Part shown: positions 52,138 to 61,265 of the stretch, piece after piece
How positions within the stretch are numbered: position 1 is the first letter of the stretch
Layout: each line of letters starts with the position of its first letter
Assembly (NCBI RefSeq): GCF_008274825.1
Contig: NZ_CP030848.1
Coordinates: 1,798,001 to 1,862,000, forward strand
Direction: 5' to 3'
Length of the DNA: 64,000 nucleotides
Source of the DNA: Sphingobacterium hotanense
Lineage (GTDB): Bacteria > Bacteroidota > Bacteroidia > Sphingobacteriales > Sphingobacteriaceae
Program-made: the position numbers and the translations under genes
The notes under the pieces: model-generated
The model's database searches: none
Seen by the model: the letters and a program-made list of their open reading frames with translations, nothing else
Told to the model about the DNA's origin: nothing

Positions 52138-52400
52138 AATTAAGAATGCTAATGAAATGATCTATCTGTTTACAATAAAACGATATATAAGTAATCTTGT
52201 TGTGCTAATGAGGTCAATTTCTCTCGTTACTAAGCACTTATTACTCTGTGTTTAAACTTATAATTAATCGTACAACAACAATACTTATAAATAGTTTTAT
52301 TGTGGCATTATATTGGCTGTAGTATTATTTAATTAAGACTTATTTTACGGAAGATTTGACCTAAGCAGTGACGATGCTCCAATTATACTATTTTCATTAC

Positions 52401-54146
52401 ATGCGATTAAAGCGTCCTAGTTTATTTTTGATTATTCTTAGTTTCTTGTGCCTGCAATCGGCCGTTCTACGGGGGAATCAAGTGGCGGATACGCTGGCGA
52501 ATTATTCTAATGAGGAGCTTTTAGATAAGGCTTTCTATACACATAATACATTTTATTTGGAGTATTTGGAAAAGCGGAAGCTAAGTGTTGATGTGGCTAA
52601 GCTTTTATATCAGGATTTAGGGCGTATGTTAATCTCTGAGGGCAGGCTAGACTCGGCCTTAATTTATTATACGAAGCTTGATTCTTTGTCTGCGAAAACA
52701 GCCGATCTTAAGAACCAAGTTGTTGCAAAGCTCTCGATCGGCGAGCTTCATTATAGAAAGAAAGAATATAAGAAAAGTCAAGCCGTATTTGAGGCTGCTC
52801 AACCCCTAATTGAGGAACTACCAGAAGGCATCAATAAGATATAGTCGAAGGCAGAATACAGCTATTTCTATTATTTAAGCGGTAAATTCGATTTATTTAT
52901 CGAACAGAATCTGAAGAATCTCGAAGAGATCGAGAAAATTGAAGACTCTAAAAAATTAGTCGGTACTGATTTGGATTTTTTGTGGATGGGAAAGTCAGTA
53001 CTCATCAATTTCATCGCCCATGGATATACGATGAAGGAAGATTTTACGAGTGCCGAAAAGTATTTGAACGAATCGAAAGCGATCATTGAAAAACACTTTC
53101 CCAATGATATGTATAGTTCCAGTATAATGCGGAAAGTGGCGTTTGGCCAGCTTTATCTATTTAAGAAAGAATATGACAAGGCCATTCCGTATCTCCAAGA
53201 AGTTATTAATCTAGGGGATTCTCATAATTTTAGGGAATATCAATATAAAGCCCGCGTTTTCTTGGCCATTGCCTATTACCAAAAGGGCAATTATAGTGAA
53301 TCGTTGAAGCATGCTGAAACAGCTATACATTCCAAAGTGGCGATAGCTGATTATATCGATTTTGAGATGGAGGCATTGCGCTATGCTTATTTATCAAGCA
53401 AGGCTATAGGTGCGACTGAGAAAGCGATGGAGTATTCTCGCTTGTTTATAGAGCAAGACGCTGCGATGAATGATAATCGGAAATCCAACTTCGTTAATTC
53501 TTTTATCAATAATTTAGAGGTCAGTAAGCTTGAAGAAGACATTAAATCAACCAGTAATAGCAACAATCTTCTTCGCTATGGTTTAACCAGTTTTGCTATT
53601 CTTACAATCGGCTTAATTCTTTTTTCTTTCTATCAGGTTGCAGAAAATAAAGCAATTCGAGCAAGAATTGAGGAATATATGGATCAGATGGATAATGAAG
53701 TTAGCTCGGAAGGGGCAGTAGTTGTTCCTTTGAAGAAGGAGCGTCGCGTAAATGAATCGACAGCATCGATTCCCAAAGAGGAAATAGATGAAAAGACGAG
53801 TAGGATATTAGATAAGCTGACGGAATTTGAGCAAAGCGATCTCTTTGTTGATAGCCGAATGAGCTTGTCTTATCTGGCAAGTAATCTTGGAACTAATACG
53901 ATTACCCTGTCAAAGATCATCAACACTTTTAAAGAGATGAACTTCAACGATTATATCAACGGACTTCGTATTCGCTATATCATCGACCGTATCAAGAACG
54001 AACCGCAGTTTGAACAGTATAAAATCAGCTATCTGGCGGAAGTATCAGGCTTCTCTTCACATAGTATTTTCAGTAAAGCATTCAAAAAGAGTACGGGAGT
54101 AACACCTTCCCAATTTTTAGATTACTTAAAGGAGGAAGGTCGTTAA
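52401..54146 (+). pseudogene. Membrane TPR/AraC-type transcriptional regulator split by an in-frame TAG
   Basis: A frame from ATG 52401 to 54146 (581 codons) is broken only by TAG at 52842-52844 (codon 148): 'EGINKI-stop-SKAEYSYFYYLSG'. Order: signal or N-terminal helix ('SLFLIILSFLCLQSAV'), TPR-like helices (about 35-390), one membrane helix ('YGLTSFAILTIGLILFSFY'), linker, and a C-terminal AraC helix-turn-helix ('YLASNLGTNTITLSKIINTF' and 'ISYLAEVSGFSSHSIFSKAFKKSTGVTP'). This is the hybrid membrane regulator layout common in Bacteroidota. CAG to TAG explains it. The DNA-binding half lacks the periplasmic sensor if translated from the internal start at 52971. Confidence 0.85.
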
Positions 54147-54302
54147 ATAGTGTTCAGAACTGATATTTAGTGCTTTTTGACTATTTATATTATATAAATC
54201 CGCAAGGCATTGGATAGTATTTTTTTTCTGAGCAACTTACCTTTGGTTTACACAACAGTGCTTCGAAAATCGAATCGCTGAACTTAAACTAAAACGAATT
54301 CT

Positions 54303-54986
54303 ATGTTTTTTTCTGTTGGACAACATGAAGAAGCTGCCTTTGCAGTAGACCAATTAGTAAACCCGGTAAACGCTGGAAACCCTATGGTTTTATCCTTTGT
54401 TCGAACTTACTCGAGTACGGCTTTTTTTAAAGCAACATCGAAGGACGCTGCTCCATTTTATGTGGATACCGTAACGAATAAAAGAATTAGTAAAAAAAAT
54501 TGGACGGAAGGAATGCACAATGTAGCACGACTAAAAGAGTCACTGGTTCCAGCGGCACCATATCGGTTCAAGATCACTATATTTGGATATATCATGTTGC
54601 TTGCTGTTATCGGATTCTTCGCATATTTAACGTATGATTCATTCTTCAAGCCTGTAAATCCTAATATTAATGCCGCTCAGCCTTTAGAGCAAACTATGGA
54701 GCCAAATAATATATATTTCGGACGCTTCGAGCGCTATGAGGAAGGACAGAGAATACCGTCGAAGACTGGGTTTGGATGGTTTAAAGTGACGGAGAATGCT
54801 AATGGTACAGTAAAATTGGCGATGAGCAAAGACATGCAGACTCACCACCAAGCGCCAGCAAATATGAACTCTACGGATTTTGAGGAAACGACTGCTGAGA
54901 TGAAAATTGAAGAACAAGAAAGCTATAATATCCGTTTAAAATCTACGGATGGTCTACTTGAGGTAAACCTTACGGAAAAGAAATAA
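54303..54986 (+). CDS. Single-pass membrane protein of unknown function
   Basis: 227 residues. N-terminal 90 residues are soluble ('FFSVGQHEEAAFAVDQLVNP'), then one membrane helix ('ITIFGYIMLLAVIGFFAYLTY'), then a C-terminal region rich in polar residues with 'MEPNNIYFGRFERYEEGQ' and 'GFGWFKVTENANGTVKLAMS'. No family recognised. The next gene (broken) starts 3 bases after the stop and also has one membrane helix, so they probably work together. Confidence 0.65.
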   Translation: MFFSVGQHEEAAFAVDQLVNPVNAGNPMVLSFVRTYSSTAFFKATSKDAAPFYVDTVTNKRISKKNWTEGMHNVARLKESLVPAAPYRFKITIFGYIMLLAVIGFFAYLTYDSFFKPVNPNINAAQPLEQTMEPNNIYFGRFERYEEGQRIPSKTGFGWFKVTENANGTVKLAMSKDMQTHHQAPANMNSTDFEETTAEMKIEEQESYNIRLKSTDGLLEVNLTEKK

Positions 54987-54989
54987 TTG

Positions 54990-55562
54990 ATGAAGCAGAA
55001 AAAGGAATTAACCGGTAAGCGCGTGTTGAAAATTGCACTTTTAGTGGTTATTGGAGCAATATTCCTTTTCTGCTTCATGCTTTATGCGACCGTCAAAACT
55101 AAATCGACTAGCCTAAGTAAGATAACTCCCTTCCAATAGATAATAAACAAACCCCTAACTCTGGTTCGAGATGTCGAACTTTTTGTCGAGGAATTCCCTA
55201 GCAATGATGATTTCCCAAACCTGATAACCGACCGGTATCAACGAAATTACCAAAACCTCCATGAAAGATTGACCATTGAAGAGCCCGATGCTAAATTTAT
55301 TGTAAAGATTCCTGCTGGTTAGCAAGTGGTTTTTACTAAAGCAACCATGTATACGAATGGTGTTTCAGGTAGCTCGAAACCCTGCCTATTTGGAACTATC
55401 GAGTATGCAGGCAAAGTATATAAAGTAGAATATCAATGGGGTGATCAATCCATTGGTCGCCGATTTGATAAAATCCCTGAAAGCTGGTCATTCCCCATGG
55501 CGCCCTGGCAATCGGCGATTGACTTAAAATTCTATAAACTGCCCATTGCTGAATGGTGGTAG
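54990..55562 (+). pseudogene. Membrane protein gene with two in-frame TAG codons
   Basis: From ATG 54990 the frame runs to TAG 55560-55562 (190 codons) with TAG at 55137-55139 (codon 50) and 55320-55322 (codon 111). It begins with one membrane helix ('VLKIALLVVIGAIFLFCFML'), reads 'ITPFQ-stop-IINKPLTLVRDVEL' and 'VKIPAG-stop-QVVFTKATMYTNG', and ends '...YKLPIAEWW'. Gln fits both stops. The C-terminal part looks like a beta domain. Three bases after the 54303 gene; a two-gene unit is likely. No recognised family. Confidence 0.75.
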
Positions 55563-55852
55563 TTATTTTATTTTCCTCTCCAACAACCGAGGAGCTTGAA
55601 ATGTCAGCGTTTTAATTCTGTGAATCCTCCTTATTCAATGCAACAAACTCCTCGTAACATCTAGAAAGAAGGTTAATTCATCGTTCTCTAAAATTTCATA
55701 CTCGCAGATTTCGACTCTCATAATTGGAAATTTTAGAAATATGTGCTAATTTGAGACATTATAATACCACAAAACACGCATAACCTATAAACACCTTTTG
55801 CCAGTTTTATAACTTTAGCGATTAAAAGAAATCGTTTAATGATGACGCACCG

Positions 55853-56455
55853 ATGAATAAGAGTGTAGATATTGATGTGAAATTACTTCTAACGGAGTTG
55901 AAAGCAGGCAGTTTGCCAGCATTCAATCAAATCTATTTGTTTTATTCGCCGGCTCTATATGCGCACTTATTGAAGTTCTTGAAATCACCGGAACTAGTTG
56001 AGGAGGTGTTACAGGAAGTTTTTGTAAAGGTATGGAATCTTCGCGCTGAAATTGAGCCAGATCGAGGGTTCAAAACTTTTCTCTATAGAATTTCAAGCAA
56101 CTTGGCGATTAATGTAATCAAAAAGATCAACAGGGATAAGGCATTGCAGGCTGAAGTTTGGGCAAGTTCAATCTCCTATTACTTTCATTCGGAAGAAAAA
56201 TTGCTCGATAAAGAGCGCTTAGAAATTATTGATCGTGCGATAGCTACGCTTACTCCAAAGCGCCGTGAGATTCTGCATTTTTGTAAAGTGGAAGGTAGAA
56301 GCTATAAAGAAGTAGCTGACTTGTTAGGTATTTCGGTATCCACAGTAAGCAATCAATTGGTTAATGCCATCCACGATATCCGGTGTTTTATTGTGAAGAA
56401 CTATAGTGAGGAATACCTTGTCGGTATTTTTTTATTACTAGCTATACAATTTTAA
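55853..56455 (+). CDS. RNA polymerase ECF sigma factor
   Basis: 200 residues with sigma-70 region 2 ('FNQIYLFYSPALYAHLLKFLKSPELVEEVLQEVFVKVWN') and region 4 ('AIATLTPKRREILHFCKVEGRSYKEVADLLGISVSTVSNQL'). FecI-like sigma factors of Bacteroidota activate the SusC/SusD operon beside them when the FecR anti-sigma releases them. The FecR gene follows 93 bases later in the same orientation. Confidence 0.95.
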   Translation: MNKSVDIDVKLLLTELKAGSLPAFNQIYLFYSPALYAHLLKFLKSPELVEEVLQEVFVKVWNLRAEIEPDRGFKTFLYRISSNLAINVIKKINRDKALQAEVWASSISYYFHSEEKLLDKERLEIIDRAIATLTPKRREILHFCKVEGRSYKEVADLLGISVSTVSNQLVNAIHDIRCFIVKNYSEEYLVGIFLLLAIQF

Positions 56456-56548
56456 AAAAATATTCATTTCTCCATAGTGTGTTTCTGTCCGACGCTTGTA
56501 TATAGTATAAAGACCAAGCGTAAAGCGACCATTATAAACACATAAAAA

Positions 56549-57715
56549 TTGGATACAACAGATTCAAGACTTCAAGATCTTTTGCAATTGTATTTGCAGA
56601 ACAATCTAGACCTAAAGGACTACGAGGAATTTTTTGCGTTACTTGCTGCATTGCCAGATGAACAATTGCAAGCACTTATGCAAAAGCATTCAGATTTGCA
56701 ATCAGACTCCATTAATTTAGATCAGTTCATTAAAGATCGTATCGACCATCTGCAAAACAGAATTCAACAAGTCATTTCCTTAGGAGAGGAGAGCTCAACC
56801 ACGAACTTAGATCATAAAACACAGAAAATCTGGAAGCCATGGATAGGAATAGCTGCAGCATGCCTTTTGTTTGCAATTGGATTTTCAATTTATAGCGGAT
56901 TTTGGAATAGCACCGAAAAGTTAACGGAAGAGGTTGTAATGAAGAAAGTCGATCTTTCGCCTGGTAAGGACGCTGCTGTTATGATTATCGATGGAGAGGA
57001 AATAGTGTTAAATGGGGAGAAGTCGGGCGTAGTTTTATCTGACTCTTCTTATAGCTACTTGGATGGTTCTGATCGAACCATGTTAAATGCGAAAGAGGTT
57101 CAATTAGTTACACCTCGCGGCGGGCAGTACCAGATCGTGTTGACAGATGGGACTAAGGTCTGGATAAATGCAGATAGTCGCTTGACAATTTCTAAAGATT
57201 TTAATATAAAAAACCGCACTGTACAATTATCTGGGGAAGCATTCTTTGAGGTAAAAAGGAATGCGAATCTTCCCTTTCTTATCCAATCTAAAGCTCAGGA
57301 CATACGTGTTTTAGGAACTGTGTTTAATGTAAATACTTATAGTGATGAGCAATATGCGCGCACTACGTTGCTGTCAGGATCTTTAAAAGTCAATGATCTA
57401 CTATTAAAGCCAAACCAACAAGCACTTCTTAATCAAGAGAATAAGGTAATAAGGAAGCTCTCTGTAGATGCTGCGGCAGTTGCGGCTTGGAAAGATGGCA
57501 TCTTCGATCTTAGTGGATTGAACTTTGAAGAGTGCATGCGCATAATCGGCCGATGGTATGATTTAGATATTGAGTATCTAGGGCAGATTCCTCAGGTGGA
57601 TTTAGTAGGCAAAATGAGCAGAGGGGTGAAGTTATCTACTTTCTTGGATTTCTTATATCAAAATACAGGTGTTAAAGGTGAGTTGCTCCCAAATCGGAAA
57701 CTAATTATTAAGTAA
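56549..57715 (+). CDS. FecR-type anti-sigma factor
   Basis: 388 residues starting at TTG (no nearer ATG before the conserved 'DTTDSRLQDLLQLYLQ'). Cytoplasmic N terminus (about 90 residues) then one membrane helix ('WIGIAAACLLFAIGFSIYSG'), then the periplasmic FecR domain ('VTPRGGQYQIVLTDGTKVWINADSRL', 'VQLSGEAFFEVKRNANLPF', 'VLGTVFNVNTYSDE') and DUF4974 ('FEECMRIIGRWYDLDIEYLG'). It holds the sigma factor inactive until the STN domain of SusC contacts its periplasmic part. SusC follows. Confidence 0.93.
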   Translation: MDTTDSRLQDLLQLYLQNNLDLKDYEEFFALLAALPDEQLQALMQKHSDLQSDSINLDQFIKDRIDHLQNRIQQVISLGEESSTTNLDHKTQKIWKPWIGIAAACLLFAIGFSIYSGFWNSTEKLTEEVVMKKVDLSPGKDAAVMIIDGEEIVLNGEKSGVVLSDSSYSYLDGSDRTMLNAKEVQLVTPRGGQYQIVLTDGTKVWINADSRLTISKDFNIKNRTVQLSGEAFFEVKRNANLPFLIQSKAQDIRVLGTVFNVNTYSDEQYARTTLLSGSLKVNDLLLKPNQQALLNQENKVIRKLSVDAAAVAAWKDGIFDLSGLNFEECMRIIGRWYDLDIEYLGQIPQVDLVGKMSRGVKLSTFLDFLYQNTGVKGELLPNRKLIIK

Positions 57716-57782
57716 TCAATCCAACAAAAATATAACCAGCAATAAACTATGAAAAGAAACTGTTTGCCACCATGATAGTATA

Positions 57783-57823
57783 AAGCGAAAAGGGAAGTGT
57801 CCTACCACTTCCCCTAGAGCTTT
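57783..57823 (+). promoter_or_regulatory. Cruciform-like hairpin between fecR and susC genes
   Basis: Perfect 8-bp stem GGGAAGTG (57792-57799) with CACTTCCC (57806-57813), six-base loop, outer stem AAAGC (57783-57787) with GCTTT (57819-57823). It lies 68 bases past the FecR stop and 57 bases before the SusC ATG. No T run follows, so an attenuator or mRNA-stability element is more likely than a terminator. Confidence 0.5.
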
Positions 57824-57879
57824 CATTATGATCTATTGCATTTACTAACAGAATCATAAATCTTACTTATTACAATATT

Positions 57880-60800
57880 ATGAAAAATATTTTAGGAAAG
57901 GCCAATGCGCTATGGTCGCGGCTTCCTATTCCTTATGTTCCATCCCACAGGCTATTGAATATGTCTATAAAAGCTTGTTATGTCTTTGCGATTTTATGTT
58001 GCTTTCAAGCACAGGCAAAGACCTTTTCTCAGACCCTATCTTTCCGCTCTAAATCCGTTCGTTTAGAAAATCTGTTCCAATATATCCAAAAAGAAAGTAA
58101 CTATTTGGTTTTATACGACAATAATATTGTGAAGAGAACTAAACCGATGACCCTTGATGCGAAAAATCTTCCGCTCAATAAATTTCTAGATTTGATATTG
58201 GAAGATCAACCTTTGTCATATGTGATTGATGATAAAACAATTTTCATCAATGCTCGTAAAACCATTCCCGCACGTACCACACGAGAGGAACGAATTGAGG
58301 CAAAAAAGGCAGATCGTTTGCAACGCACAGTTTCCGGACGTGTCTTGGACGATAAAGGTGCTCCATTAGTGGGAGTTACTGTAACGGAGAAAGGTACTAA
58401 TAATGGAACTTCAACAAATAATGAGGGTGGTTTCGAACTCGTCGTCACCAATAACCAAGGAATCTTAGTCTTTTCGCTGTTGGGATATGAGTCCATCGAA
58501 AGACCGATTGGCCAGCAAAGTGAGTTCAATATCGCATTAGTTCCTTCGGTAAATGATTTAGATGAGGTTGTAGTGGTAGGTTATGGTGTTCAAAAGAAAG
58601 TGAATTTAACAGGTGCTGTTTCATCGGTTTCCGGAAAGGATATACAGTCACGGCCCGTTGGTCAAAGTTCTGCAGCATTGCAGGGGATGGCGCCAGGGGT
58701 TACTGTGACGCAAAGGTCAGGAAAGCCTGGCTCCGATGGAGCGACCATACGAATTAGGGGTATTGGAACATTGAGTAATGCAGATCCTCTTGTGTTAATC
58801 GACGGAGTTGAAGGTTCTATTAATAATATCGATCCTAACTTAATCGAATCAGTGTCTATCCTAAAGGATGCCGCATCTTCTTCTATTTACGGATCAAGAG
58901 CAGCCAATGGAGTAGTTTTAGTGACTACTAAACGTGGGACAGGGGATAAGGTGACTCTTTCTTACAACAATTATTTCGGTTGGCAAAGCCCGACAAATAT
59001 GCCGAAGCTGGTAAATGCTTTAGATCATATGTTGCTCACCAACGAGGCATATACGAATGTTGGAAGTTCGCCATTATATCCAGAAGACATCTTGGAAGCT
59101 TATCGTAAGCAGGGTGACGGAAGTTCTGATGAATATCCAAATACCGATTGGCAAAAAGAGTCACTCTTGGGGTCTGGATTTCAACAAAGCCATTTCGTAA
59201 CCTTAAATGCGGGGTCAAATAAGGTGCGCAACTTGGCGTCGTTCGGATATTATGATCAAAAAGGATTATTATTAAACAGCGGCTTTAAGCGATATACGCT
59301 CCGTAATAATTTGGATATTGAGATTTCAGAGAAGCTTTCTGCAAAAATTGATCTTCAATTCGTTAATCCAGTTATTAATTCTTCAGCTCAAAGTATTGAT
59401 GATTTATTTCAATGGATGAATAGTATTCCCGCGAACCAATCTTTCCGCAATTCGAATGGAACTTGGGGTTTGGGCTGGAATGGTAATAACCCTGTGTCAG
59501 CAGCTGCGGACGGAGGCTTCGCCACTGATAAAAAGCCTTGGGGCGCAGTAAATGCTTCGTTAATTTATAAGCCGTTTTCTTGGTTGACAGCAGAAGCGAA
59601 CTATGCGCCGAAATATGTGAATGCGATGAATAAGAATTTCCGCGAAATGGTGCAGTCCTATCTACCCGACGGTACGAAAAGTTTTGCGGTTCCTCAGCGA
59701 TCAGCATTGACCGAGACTCGAGATCAAGAGTATTTCAATAATATGCGTGCGACCCTAACGTTTAATAAGTCTTTTAATGATCATCACTTAAACTGGCTTG
59801 TTGGTGCGTCACGTGAGGATTATCATAAAGATGAGCTGAAAGCATTTCGCGACACCTATGTGCTTCCTGATTATCCTGTGTTGAATACGGGATCTGCGTT
59901 AAATCAATCAGCAAACGGGACAGCATCCGAATGGGCACTACAGTCATTCTTCAGTCGGATTAATTACAATTTCAAAGATCGCTATCTACTGGAACTTAAT
60001 GCCCGTTATGATGGCTCTTCTAGGTTCTTGAAGGGACACCGCTATGGTTTCTTCCCGTCGGCATCTGCAGGATGGCGTTTTTCGGAAGAGTCATTCATGC
60101 AAAAGTCAAAGTCTTGGTTGAATGAGGGTAAATTAAGGGCCTCATGGGGTAGATTAGGTAATCAGAATATCGGTAATTATCCATCCGTATCCGCATTGGA
60201 TTTAGGATCTTTTAACATGGGGAATGCCATTATCAATACAGCTGCTCTAAACAACATGTCAAATCCTATTATCACCTGGGAATCTACCGAAGAACAAAAC
60301 ATCGGATTGGACTTAACTTTATTCAAGAACTTCAGTTTAACAGCCGATTATTTCCATCGCAAAACCAGTGATATTCTGCTGAAGCTTGATATACCATTAA
60401 CGGTTGGGTTGAATGCTCCAAATCAGAATGCCGGAATTGTAGAAAACAGAGGTTGGGAACTGGCCTTGAATTATCGCAGTAATCGTGATCGTGACTTTCG
60501 TTACGACATGACATTCAATCTTTCTGATGTCAAAAATAAAATATTGGACTTACGTGGTATAGCAAATACTGGGTTGACAGTACACCGTGAGGGATATGCG
60601 ATTAGTTCAATTCTAGGGTATGAGGTTGAGGGATATTTCCAATCGCAAGCGGAGATAGATAGTCATGCAAAACAGTTTGGTACTCTCGCTCCGGGTGATC
60701 TTAAATATAAAGATCAAAATGGAGACGGCATTATCAATGAGTCTGACAAACTAATAATCGGTAGCACCGTTCCGCGTATGACCTATTCGCTAAACGCAAA

Positions 60801-61254
60801 TATGGCCTATAAAGGCATTGACTTTGGGTTTTTATTACAAGGCGTTGGAAAAGCGGATGGTTATTTGTATGGTGCTGGAATACAGCCTTTCACAACGACT
60901 GGTGCTATTGGCGGAACTATTCGTGAAGACAATAAGGACCGCTGGACTTCTGAGACACCGAATGCGAAATATCCACGCTTAGCTTTTGGTCAGAATAACA
61001 ATCAACAAGCGTCCCAATTCTGGATGAAGAATGCTTCTTACTTACGCGTAAAGAATGTACAGTTAGGCTATACTTTGCCAAACTCGACTATTGATCGAAT
61101 AGGTATTAATCGTCTACGGTTATTCGTTAATGGATCAAACCTGTTCTCCTTTGATAAGTTCTGGGATGGATATGATGTAGAGGCTCCAGTAGGAGTGGGT
61201 AATTATTACCCACAAGTAAAGGTGTATACGTTTGGATTAGATATTACTTTTTAA
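57880..61254 (+). CDS. SusC/RagA-family TonB-dependent outer-membrane transporter with STN domain
   Basis: 1124 residues. After the signal, an STN secretin/TonB short N-terminal domain ('LSFRSKSVRLENLFQYIQKESNYLVLYDNN', 'ILEDQPLSYVIDDKTIFI') links to FecR. Then a carboxypeptidase-regulatory-like domain ('VSGRVLDDKGAPLVGVTVTEKGTNNGTSTN'), the plug ('VVVGYGVQKKVNLTGAVSSVSG', 'RIRGIGTLSNADPLVLIDGVEG') and the beta-barrel ending in 'FGLDITF'. It takes up a substrate across the outer membrane, powered by TonB, and signals its presence. Substrate unknown. Confidence 0.96.
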   Translation: MKNILGKANALWSRLPIPYVPSHRLLNMSIKACYVFAILCCFQAQAKTFSQTLSFRSKSVRLENLFQYIQKESNYLVLYDNNIVKRTKPMTLDAKNLPLNKFLDLILEDQPLSYVIDDKTIFINARKTIPARTTREERIEAKKADRLQRTVSGRVLDDKGAPLVGVTVTEKGTNNGTSTNNEGGFELVVTNNQGILVFSLLGYESIERPIGQQSEFNIALVPSVNDLDEVVVVGYGVQKKVNLTGAVSSVSGKDIQSRPVGQSSAALQGMAPGVTVTQRSGKPGSDGATIRIRGIGTLSNADPLVLIDGVEGSINNIDPNLIESVSILKDAASSSIYGSRAANGVVLVTTKRGTGDKVTLSYNNYFGWQSPTNMPKLVNALDHMLLTNEAYTNVGSSPLYPEDILEAYRKQGDGSSDEYPNTDWQKESLLGSGFQQSHFVTLNAGSNKVRNLASFGYYDQKGLLLNSGFKRYTLRNNLDIEISEKLSAKIDLQFVNPVINSSAQSIDDLFQWMNSIPANQSFRNSNGTWGLGWNGNNPVSAAADGGFATDKKPWGAVNASLIYKPFSWLTAEANYAPKYVNAMNKNFREMVQSYLPDGTKSFAVPQRSALTETRDQEYFNNMRATLTFNKSFNDHHLNWLVGASREDYHKDELKAFRDTYVLPDYPVLNTGSALNQSANGTASEWALQSFFSRINYNFKDRYLLELNARYDGSSRFLKGHRYGFFPSASAGWRFSEESFMQKSKSWLNEGKLRASWGRLGNQNIGNYPSVSALDLGSFNMGNAIINTAALNNMSNPIITWESTEEQNIGLDLTLFKNFSLTADYFHRKTSDILLKLDIPLTVGLNAPNQNAGIVENRGWELALNYRSNRDRDFRYDMTFNLSDVKNKILDLRGIANTGLTVHREGYAISSILGYEVEGYFQSQAEIDSHAKQFGTLAPGDLKYKDQNGDGIINESDKLIIGSTVPRMTYSLNANMAYKGIDFGFLLQGVGKADGYLYGAGIQPFTTTGAIGGTIREDNKDRWTSETPNAKYPRLAFGQNNNQQASQFWMKNASYLRVKNVQLGYTLPNSTIDRIGINRLRLFVNGSNLFSFDKFWDGYDVEAPVGVGNYYPQVKVYTFGLDITF

Positions 61255-61265
61255 GCTACAAAACC

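Noticed and set aside
2138..55322. Genome-wide TAG reassignment to Gln
   Set aside because: Several intact genes in the window end with TAG (for example at 618, 9749, 22608, 37756), so TAG still acts as a stop.
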